Origin: Rhodospirillaceae bacterium
Lineage (GTDB): Bacteria > Pseudomonadota > Alphaproteobacteria > Thalassobaculales > Thalassobaculaceae
Direction of reading: 5' to 3'
DNA length: 5,111 nucleotides
NCBI GenBank assembly: GCA_002730675.1
Contig: PCAV01000076.1
Location: forward strand, 6,076 to 11,186
Shown: positions 1 to 5,111 of the stretch, in pieces
Layout of the letters: every line of letters begins with the position of its first letter
Position numbering within the stretch: position 1 is the first letter of the stretch
The notes under the pieces: generated by a model
Seen by the model: only the letters and a program-made list of their open reading frames with translations
Told to the model about the DNA's origin: nothing
Database searches by the model: none
Translations under genes and position numbers: made by a program

Positions 1-764
1 CCAACCCCATTTTCTGGGATTTGATAACCAGATATAGGTATTACCGAGAGATCTGATTGATGTTTAAATTGATGGCATATTGATCGCGTAATTTCATCAT
101 CTGTACCAATAATGATTTTGGGATCATAACTTAAGTTATCGAAAATTCTTCGTTTCGCACGAACATATCCTTCCATACCGCCGTGTCGATCCAGATGGTC
201 GGGCGTTATATTCAAAAGCACGGCGATACTGCACGCTAAAGAAGGGGATAATTCAAGTTGATATGAACTTAACTCCAAAACAATAAAGTCCGGCCTTGTA
301 TCTGACGACATCTCCAAAACTGGTCGACCGATATTTCCTGCTACTTCATTAGAAATATTTGAATGAGATAAAACGTGCCCGATAAGTGCGGTAGTGGTAG
401 ATTTACCGTTTGTCCCCGTAACGCCGATAATCCGATTGTTTTTAAAATTTTTTGCAAATATATCAATGTCACCAATAATAGGCACACCAGATGCCTTCGC
501 TTTTGCTGCCACTGGATGAGGCTTTGGAAATGAGTGGGGTATTCCTGGACTCAGAACAAGTGCGTCCAAATCCTTAAAATTGATAGAGTGAAGATCTCTA
601 ACCTCAACTCCAGTTGTAGAAACTTCCTTTCGTCTTCTCGGATTATCGTCCCACGCTAACACTCTAGCTCCACCGAGCATGAGGGAAGACACTGCAGCCT
701 TACCTGATCTAGCAAGCCCCATGACCGCGACTGTTTTATTCGAAAATGATCTTGCGATAATCAA
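1..764 (-). CDS. murD: UDP-MurNAc-L-alanine:D-glutamate ligase MurD, N-terminal part, 3' end outside window
   Basis: Cytoplasmic Mur ligase that adds D-glutamate to UDP-MurNAc-L-Ala. The first 254 codons are present, and the open frame continues past base 1. The family is about 440-470 residues, so a little over half is visible: the UDP-binding domain and most of the central ATPase domain. Motifs are GLARSG (16-21), the glycine-rich uridine-binding loop; LSPGIP (71-76); the P-loop VTGTNGKSTTT (115-125); AGNIGRP (142-148); LELSSYQLE (163-171); NITPDHLDRH (185-194); and YVRAKRRIF (200-208), whose K204 fits the carbamylated lysine. LELSSYQ with TPDHLDRH identifies MurD among the Mur ligases. The start is taken as TTG at 764-762, 3 bp after mraY and 6 nt from a good GAGG ribosome site. 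It gives MIIARSFSNKTVAVMGL, matching the family N-terminus. The first in-frame ATG (722-720, residue 15) would remove the beta strand before the glycine loop. ftsW is the usual next gene but lies outside the window. Confidence 0.96.
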   Translation of the reverse strand, partial: MIIARSFSNKTVAVMGLARSGKAAVSSLMLGGARVLAWDDNPRRRKEVSTTGVEVRDLHSINFKDLDALVLSPGIPHSFPKPHPVAAKAKASGVPIIGDIDIFAKNFKNNRIIGVTGTNGKSTTTALIGHVLSHSNISNEVAGNIGRPVLEMSSDTRPDFIVLELSSYQLELSPSLACSIAVLLNITPDHLDRHGGMEGYVRAKRRIFDNLSYDPKIIIGTDDEITRSICHQFKHQSDLSVIPISGYQIPENGV

Positions 765-767
765 CTT

Positions 768-1853
768 CTACCTCAGTTTCAGTGTTGACAGTCCAATAAG
801 CGCTAAAACAACAGCAATTATCCAAAACCGAATAACAACTGTTGGTTCAGCCCAACCTTTTTTTTCAAAATGATGATGTAGTGGAGCCATGCGGAAAATT
901 CGTTTCCCGGTTAGCTTAAATGAGACCACCTGCACGATTACTGAAACGGTCTCTAGCACAAACAAACCACCAATTATAGCCAGAACCAACTCATGCTTAG
1001 TGATAACACTAATGGCACCCAGCGCTCCGCCTAATGACAAAGATCCAGTATCGCCCATGAACACCATTGCGGGCGGCGCGTTGAACCAAAGGAAACCAAG
1101 GCCGGCACCTATTATCGATCCGCAAAAAATGGATAGTTCACCGCTTCCCACCACATGATATAATTGCAGATATCCACTAAACAGTACGTTGCCAACAAGA
1201 TAAGTTATCAATGCAAAACAAGCTGCTGCTATCATCACCGGTACGATAGCGAGACCATCTAGCCCATCCGTTAAATTAACCGCATTGGAAGCACCAACGA
1301 TAACCAACACGCTAAACGGTAAAAAAAACCAACCTAATTCAATAAAAATATCTTTGAAAAATGGGATACTCAAACTTTCCTTTGTTTCTTGGGGTCCAAG
1401 TGAAGAAATTAGGAAAGCGACTAGTACCGCGACAATGATTTGGAGCACTATTTTGAGCCTGGATGACATACCATTAGAGCTAGCGGTCTTTAGCTTAAGA
1501 AAATCATCAACAAACCCTATCAAGCCAAAACTCGCAGTTACTCCGACCACGAGCCAAATATAAGGGTTATTAATATCAGCCCAAAGAAGCGTGGAAATAA
1601 TTAGAGCGACTAGGATCATTAGTCCACCCATAGTGGGAGTTCCGCGCTTGGCCAGATGTGTTTCAGGTCCGTCATTTCGGATTGGTTGGCCATTTGCTTG
1701 CTGTACTCTGAGCCATCGGATCATACTGGGGCCAATAACAAAACTGATAACTAACGCGGTTAAAACGGCACCACCGGTTCGAAATGTCAGATATTTAAAC
1801 AAATTAAAAATGGTGTATTCATCAGCTAGGGGAAATAGAAAATGATATAACAT
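768..1853 (-). CDS. mraY: Phospho-N-acetylmuramoyl-pentapeptide-transferase MraY
   Basis: Integral inner-membrane enzyme that transfers phospho-MurNAc-pentapeptide from UDP to undecaprenyl phosphate, giving lipid I. It is complete at 361 residues, against 360 in E. coli. Visible family motifs are [11 protein letters not shown] (70-80), VDDFLK (115-120) with the aspartate pair D116-D117, [10 protein letters not shown] (193-202), MGDTGSL (266-272) with D268 as the catalytic or magnesium-binding aspartate, and [12 protein letters not shown] (323-334) with the histidine triplet 326-328. About ten hydrophobic membrane segments can be traced, for example near 28-45, 76-91, 98-114, 135-151, 174-190, 200-220, 241-257, 288-311 and 340-357. 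The ATG at 1853-1851 directly abuts the murF stop, and the N-terminus [12 protein letters not shown] fits alphaproteobacterial MraY, so the start is secure. The only ribosome site is a modest GGGGGT 10 nt upstream, so translation probably depends on ribosomes finishing murF. The stop is TAG, 3 bp before murD. Confidence 0.98.
   Translation of the reverse strand: MLYHFLFPLADEYTIFNLFKYLTFRTGGAVLTALVISFVIGPSMIRWLRVQQANGQPIRNDGPETHLAKRGTPTMGGLMILVALIISTLLWADINNPYIWLVVGVTASFGLIGFVDDFLKLKTASSNGMSSRLKIVLQIIVAVLVAFLISSLGPQETKESLSIPFFKDIFIELGWFFLPFSVLVIVGASNAVNLTDGLDGLAIVPVMIAAACFALITYLVGNVLFSGYLQLYHVVGSGELSIFCGSIIGAGLGFLWFNAPPAMVFMGDTGSLSLGGALGAISVITKHELVLAIIGGLFVLETVSVIVQVVSFKLTGKRIFRMAPLHHHFEKKGWAEPTVVIRFWIIAVVLALIGLSTLKLR
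771..775 (-). promoter_or_regulatory. Ribosome binding site of murD (decides TTG start)
   Basis: The minus strand reads TGAGGTAGAAG and then TTG. TGAGG lies 6 nt before the proposed murD TTG and overlaps the last codons of mraY. The next in-frame ATG at 722 has no comparable purine-rich site at a usable distance, which supports the TTG. Confidence 0.65.
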
Positions 1854-3296
1854 TTACTCATTACCCCCGTTTAACTCTGAGCTATTTGTATTCTCTATGC
1901 CCTTTGAATTTATGGCAGTTATTATCGGCGCCATATTGGTCCCTAGAGAACCTTTAACAAGAACTAGATCTCCTGCTCTTATTAAATTCGCGATTTGATC
2001 TGCGACATCAATACTTTCAGCGCCATGGGCCCCGAATACCTCAATTGGTAATAACTTGTGGAGCTCAAACATTAGCTTTCCAACGGTAAAAACAATGTCT
2101 GGCTTTGCAGCCAATAAATCATCTATTAATTCGGCATGTAATTTCCGTGCATCGTTTCCAAGCTCAAGCATATCGCCTATCACGATGATTTTTCGTCCGC
2201 CCGGACCTGGCTTCATTGACTTTAAAACAGAAAATGCTGACGTCATAGCGACCGGACTGGCATTATAACTTTCATCAACTAAGCAAAATGTCTCTTCTGT
2301 CGTAAGATTAATATTTTTTTGCCCTCCTCTTCCAACGGGGGTAGTAATACTTTTGAAGCACTTAGCCGCATGCTGAATATCTAGTCCAAGCGCATGAACA
2401 ACCGCCAGGACACCAACAGAATTAAGCGCTCGATGCTTTCCGGTTTCCGACAAGACATATTGATGGGTTTCATTCTTAAGCTGGATTTTTACAAAACTTT
2501 TCCCTTTTCCAGGTTGCCACTCAAGCAACTGCAAGTCAGACTTTTTGTCTTCCCCAAAAGTGATTATGTTTTTTATCCCCCTTTTTTCTGCTCTTGACTT
2601 TAAAAAGTCTATCCAAGGGTTGTCTTGATTCAGGACAACTGAGCCATTTTCCGATAAACCATTAAAAATCTCTGCTTTGGCCTCTGCTATAGCCCTTTCA
2701 GTTTTAAGTTGCTCGAGATGAACACCATGAACATTTGTTATCAGAGCCACCTTAGGTCGAATTAAATTAGATAAATACGCGATTTCCCCTGTATTATTCA
2801 TTCCGAGTTCGAACACCGCAAATCGAGAAGATCCATTCAAGCGTGCTAAACTGAGCGGTGCTCCAATATGATTATTTAAATTACCTATCGTCGCATGCAC
2901 GCTATCGAATTGGGCCAACGCTTTTGCCAATAAGTTTTTGCTACTCGTTTTTCCAACGCTGCCCGTGACGGCTACAAACTTTGCCTCTGATCTTTTTCTG
3001 GCTAAACAGGCTATTTGAACGAGGGCTTTTTGAACGTTTGCAACAATTAATATTGGGCTTTCTTCTGACAACCCATCTATTTTTCTCTCGACTATAGCTG
3101 CGGCCGCCCCTTTGTCGAATGCATCCGCGACATAACAATGACCATCAACCCTGGTGCCCCTGAACGCTATAAAAATATCTTTAGGTTGAACTTTTCGACT
3201 GTCAATACTTACACCTGAAGCACGCCATTTTCTCCCATCAGTCTGGGCGTTTGTTGCGCCTTCAATTTCCACACTTGTCCAAAGGCTTCTACTCAT
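1854..3296 (-). CDS. murF: UDP-MurNAc-tripeptide:D-alanyl-D-alanine ligase MurF
   Basis: Cytoplasmic ATP-dependent Mur ligase that joins D-Ala-D-Ala to UDP-MurNAc-tripeptide, completing the pentapeptide that MraY uses. It is complete at 480 residues, a little longer than the E. coli enzyme of about 450. The N-terminal domain has SIDSRKVQPKDIFIAFRG (30-47). The ATPase domain has the P-loop VTGSVGKTS (110-118), GNLNNHIGAPLSL (138-150), ELGMNNTGEI (163-172), the HLE of NVHGVHLEQL (188-197) and AEAKAEIF (204-211), whose K207 fits the carbamylated lysine. The C-terminal domain has DESYNASPVAM (341-351), GDMLELG (374-380) and LVKGSLGTNM (446-455). The P-loop with GSVGKTS and the DESYNASP motif separate it from MurC, MurD and MurE. 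The ATG start at 3296-3294 overlaps the murE stop in ATGAGTAG and has GAGGG 8 nt upstream. The last 15 or so residues (IENTNSSELNGGNE) are polar and probably disordered. The TAA stop is directly followed by the mraY ATG. Confidence 0.97.
   Translation of the reverse strand: MSRSLWTSVEIEGATNAQTDGRKWRASGVSIDSRKVQPKDIFIAFRGTRVDGHCYVADAFDKGAAAAIVERKIDGLSEESPILIVANVQKALVQIACLARKRSEAKFVAVTGSVGKTSSKNLLAKALAQFDSVHATIGNLNNHIGAPLSLARLNGSSRFAVFELGMNNTGEIAYLSNLIRPKVALITNVHGVHLEQLKTERAIAEAKAEIFNGLSENGSVVLNQDNPWIDFLKSRAEKRGIKNIITFGEDKKSDLQLLEWQPGKGKSFVKIQLKNETHQYVLSETGKHRALNSVGVLAVVHALGLDIQHAAKCFKSITTPVGRGGQKNINLTTEETFCLVDESYNASPVAMTSAFSVLKSMKPGPGGRKIIVIGDMLELGNDARKLHAELIDDLLAAKPDIVFTVGKLMFELHKLLPIEVFGAHGAESIDVADQIANLIRAGDLVLVKGSLGTNMAPIITAINSKGIENTNSSELNGGNE
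1864..1868 (-). promoter_or_regulatory. Weak ribosome binding site of mraY
   Basis: The minus strand reads GGGGGTAATGAGTAA and then ATG. The G run ends 10 nt before the start and pairs only partly with the usual anti-Shine-Dalgarno. A GAG nearer the start is too close to act well. Initiation therefore probably leans on coupling to murF termination, whose TAA directly precedes the ATG. Confidence 0.4.
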
Positions 3297-4797
3297 GGTT
3301 TAAGCCCTCAGCATTTTTAATTAGGTTTTTTACTACCTCAACATCACTAAATTTAAATTTTTGACCATTAACTTCTTGTGTAGACTCATGCCCCTTACCA
3401 GCTACTAACAACAGATCGCCGCTTTGGAGCTTTGAAATTCCTAGTTTTATTGCCTCTCCCCTGTCCGCAACGCTTTCGCCGTTTGGACAACCCTCTAAAA
3501 TTTGATCTCTAATTCTTTTTGGATTTTCATTTCTTGGATTATCGTCTGTTATCAAGCACAGGTCGGCTAACTCATCAGCAACTTGCCCCATTTTTTTTCG
3601 CTTACCACTATCCCTTTCTCCGCCAGCACCAAAAACGCATATTAATCGTTTAGAAGTATGTTGCCTTAGCGCGACTAGTGCATTTCTGAGAGCGTCCGGC
3701 GTGTGAGCATAATCAACGATAACTTGAGCCAAAGAATTACTGTCAGTGACACGCTCTAAGCGACCAGGGACGCCTTTCAAATTTCTAAGCCTGTCTACCC
3801 AAAATTCAACATCACTATCTTTTTGAGAAGCTACGACAATTCCTAAGGCTGCCAACACATTTAGGATTTGAAACTTTCCCAGCAATTTCAATACAAATTG
3901 ATATTCGACTTTAAAAACTTTAATTCTTATTTCCTGAAAGGCTGGCGAAGATTTAACATCTAAAAGCTGAATATCTGCCCCGTTTGATGAGCCAAAGCTA
4001 ATTACGCTTACTCCTCTTAAGATACAGATGTTCTTTAATGCTTCAAATTCACTTGAGTCAAAATTTAAAACTGCTGTGCCTTTTGCACTGAGGAGTTCCG
4101 AAAAAAGACGTGCTTTCGCTTTGAAATATGTCTTCATATTTTTGTGATAATCAAGGTGATCTTGCGTCAGATTTGTAAAAACCGCCGCACTAATTTTCAC
4201 CCCATCGATACGATATTGATCGAGGCCGTGACTTGACGCTTCAAGCGCTAGATAATGAATCTCTCTATCGCTCAAACTTTTTAAAACTTTATGAAGCCTG
4301 ACCGTATCCGGCGTGGTCAAACTAGAGTTCTCGAGAACCTGTTTTGTTTTTAATCCTAATGTTCCTAGACTAGACGCACTATATCCAACTGAAAGCCAAA
4401 GTTGCCTAGCAAAATCTACTACCGAGCTTTTCCCATTTGTACCAGTGACCGCAGCAACATAATCCGGCTGACCATTAAAAAAACAAGCTGCTAACTTTGC
4501 TAATTCTAGTCGCGGGTTACATGTTTCGATGAGTGGCATAGTTGGAGCCATATCCCGGCACTTTGATGAATTTTGAGTAATAATTGCTACTGCGCCGCGG
4601 GATACCGCATCATCAACAAAATTCACCCCGTCAACCTTGTTCCCTGGTAGAGCAGCAAAAATATAACCCGGCTTCACCTCACGACTATTACTAGCAATAC
4701 CAACAACATCGGGATCACCATGCCCTAAAACATTAGAAAATGTTTTTAAAGCATTACTTTGAGAAGCGCTTTCTTTCATTAACTCAGAAAGATGCAA
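3289..4797 (-). CDS. murE: UDP-MurNAc-L-Ala-D-Glu:meso-diaminopimelate ligase MurE
   Basis: Cytoplasmic ATP-dependent Mur ligase that adds the third stem-peptide residue to UDP-MurNAc-L-Ala-D-Glu. It is full length at 502 residues. The N-terminal UDP-binding domain (about 1-110) contains SNSREVKPGYIFAALPG (36-52). The central ATPase domain has the P-loop VTGTNGKSS (117-125), TTPDT (161-165) for the muramoyl dipeptide, EASSHGL (186-192), NLTQDHLDYH (209-218) and, in YFKAKARLF, K228 as the probable carbamylated lysine. The C-terminal domain has GVPGRLE (342-348), VDYAHTPDAL (361-370), GAGGERDSGKR (390-400), DNPRNENP (419-426) and GKGHE (467-471). DNPR is the known signature for meso-diaminopimelate; lysine-adding MurE proteins differ here. 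The start is TTG at 4797-4795. The encoded opening, HLSELMKES, matches the LSEL usually found at a MurE N-terminus, and a strong Shine-Dalgarno lies 10 nt upstream. The ATG at 4779 would lose that motif and sit too far from the ribosome site. The gene overlaps ftsI by 14 bp and murF by 8 bp. Confidence 0.97.
   Translation of the reverse strand: MHLSELMKESASQSNALKTFSNVLGHGDPDVVGIASNSREVKPGYIFAALPGNKVDGVNFVDDAVSRGAVAIITQNSSKCRDMAPTMPLIETCNPRLELAKLAACFFNGQPDYVAAVTGTNGKSSVVDFARQLWLSVGYSASSLGTLGLKTKQVLENSSLTTPDTVRLHKVLKSLSDREIHYLALEASSHGLDQYRIDGVKISAAVFTNLTQDHLDYHKNMKTYFKAKARLFSELLSAKGTAVLNFDSSEFEALKNICILRGVSVISFGSSNGADIQLLDVKSSPAFQEIRIKVFKVEYQFVLKLLGKFQILNVLAALGIVVASQKDSDVEFWVDRLRNLKGVPGRLERVTDSNSLAQVIVDYAHTPDALRNALVALRQHTSKRLICVFGAGGERDSGKRKKMGQVADELADLCLITDDNPRNENPKRIRDQILEGCPNGESVADRGEAIKLGISKLQSGDLLLVAGKGHESTQEVNGQKFKFSDVEVVKNLIKNAEGLNHE
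3305..3309 (-). promoter_or_regulatory. Ribosome binding site of murF
   Basis: The minus strand reads TGAGGGCTTAAACC and then ATG, placing GAGGG 8 nt before the murF start. The site is within the last codons of murE, and the murE stop lies 3 bp inside murF, so a terminating ribosome could re-start here. Confidence 0.65.
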
Positions 4798-5111
4798 GGC
4801 GTTTTTTCCCTCCCCCTGTGTTAATATTTATTTCTAAAATTTGTCTAATTTTTGGCGATGATTCGTTTTTTGGATGAACGCCAAGGAGGGGAGCAGACCT
4901 TGAAACAATACGCTTCACCGCCGGAGCAGCCACCCAACCTCCAGTGGCATACCCGAAAGAGTCCTTGTTACCCTTAGGCTCATCTACCATTACCAAAACG
5001 ACGTATTTTGGATCATGAATAGGAAACGCCCCAACAAATGACGAAAGACGTAATTTTTTTGCATAACCTCCCTGGACCGCCTGCTTTTCCGCTGTCCCGG
5101 TTTTGCCACCA
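4784..5111 (-). CDS. ftsI: Peptidoglycan D,D-transpeptidase FtsI (PBP3), C-terminal part, 5' end outside window
   Basis: Septal class B penicillin-binding protein, which crosslinks peptidoglycan stem peptides in the periplasm during division. Only the last 108 codons are visible. The frame enters the window at base 5110 and stops with TGA at 4786-4784. The third visible residue begins KTGTAEK (5104-5084), the third catalytic motif (KTG) of the penicillin-binding transpeptidase fold. The SxxK serine, the SxN motif, the pedestal domain and the membrane anchor must lie beyond the window. After KTG come SSFVGAFPIHDPKYVVLVMVDEP, written here as SSFVGAFP then VVLVMVDEP, and TGGWVAAPAV, the usual end of the transpeptidase domain. 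About 105 residues follow the KTG lysine, close to the family norm, and there are no PASTA repeats, as expected for a Gram-negative FtsI. The basic tail ending KKRLASF overlaps murE by 14 bp. The ATG at 4996 is internal. Class B PBP is certain from the motif; FtsI rather than another class B PBP rests mainly on its position just before murE. Confidence 0.95.
   Translation of the reverse strand, partial: GGKTGTAEKQAVQGGYAKKLRLSSFVGAFPIHDPKYVVLVMVDEPKGNKDSFGYATGGWVAAPAVKRIVSRSAPLLGVHPKNESSPKIRQILEININTGGGKKRLASF
4808..4816 (-). promoter_or_regulatory. Ribosome binding site of murE (decides TTG start)
   Basis: On the minus strand this reads GGGGGAGGG, followed by 10 nt (AAAAAACGCC) and then TTG. 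It is the strongest purine-rich Shine-Dalgarno match in the window and lies inside the ftsI coding end, where it encodes the Gly-Gly-Gly of the FtsI tail. The nearest ATG (4779) would be 28 nt away, too far for normal initiation, so this site supports the TTG start. Confidence 0.7.

Noticed and set aside
720..722. ATG at codon 15 as an alternative murD start
   Set aside because: It would delete the first beta strand of the UDP-binding domain just before the glycine loop, and no ribosome site is suitably placed.
785..813. Plus-strand TTGACA at 785-790, resembling a -35 box for antisense transcription of mraY/murD
   Set aside because: No TATAAT-like -10 box follows at 16-18 bp (the bases there read about ACAACA), so it is probably a chance match.
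679..1845. Plus-strand open frames at 679-873, 889-1158, 1285-1563 and 1591-1845
   Set aside because: They lie opposite mraY (the first also opposite the murD start), have no recognisable domain and no supporting ribosome site, and are shadows of strongly conserved minus-strand genes.
2056..2597. Plus-strand open frames at 2056-2268 and 2394-2597
   Set aside because: Both are antisense to conserved murF sequence, with low-complexity translations and no family motif.
2941..3138. Minus-strand open frame of 65 codons inside murF
   Set aside because: It is an alternative frame within the murF N-terminal domain. The murF frame carries all the conserved motifs, and nothing supports a nested gene.
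4784..4996. The ATG at 4996 as the start of a separate 70-residue small gene
   Set aside because: The same frame is open to the window edge and carries the KTGTA motif upstream, so this is simply the end of ftsI.

Overview
The window is a stretch of the division and cell wall (dcw) gene cluster of a Gram-negative bacterium, read entirely from the minus strand. In transcription order, from the high-coordinate end down, it holds the 3' end of ftsI, complete murE, murF and mraY, and the 5' part of murD. The proteins look most like those of Alphaproteobacteria. Signs of this are the FtsI tail with TGGWVAAPAV and a following APLLGV, the MraY opening [12 protein letters not shown] and ending [11 protein letters not shown], the MurD opening with ARSF...GLARSG, and the order ftsI-murE-murF-mraY-murD. 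Base composition leans to A+T, with many Lys-Lys pairs written AAA AAA. This suggests one of the low-GC, perhaps marine, alphaproteobacterial lineages rather than the GC-rich soil ones. That placement is inference from memory of the families, not from a search.

Layout from high to low coordinates: ftsI C-terminal part (5111-4784, runs off the window), murE (4797-3289), murF (3296-1854), mraY (1853-768) and murD N-terminal part (764-1, runs off the window). ftsI and murE overlap by 14 bp, murE and murF overlap by 8 bp, murF and mraY abut exactly (TAA then ATG), and mraY and murD are separated by 3 bp. Only bases 765-767 are non-coding. There is no room for a terminator, RNA gene, mobile element or intergenic promoter, and I saw no repeat array, CRISPR or insertion. 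The genes are almost certainly one transcript with translational coupling. murE and murD both begin with TTG.

Together the genes cover most of the peptidoglycan precursor route. MurD adds D-Glu, MurE adds the third residue (meso-diaminopimelate, judging by its DNPR motif) and MurF adds D-Ala-D-Ala, all on UDP-MurNAc in the cytoplasm. MraY moves the phospho-MurNAc-pentapeptide to undecaprenyl phosphate, making lipid I. FtsI crosslinks the finished strands at the division septum. All family motifs that I could check are present and no gene is broken. This is an ordinary core region, and I found no evidence for a new system; the findings are minor.
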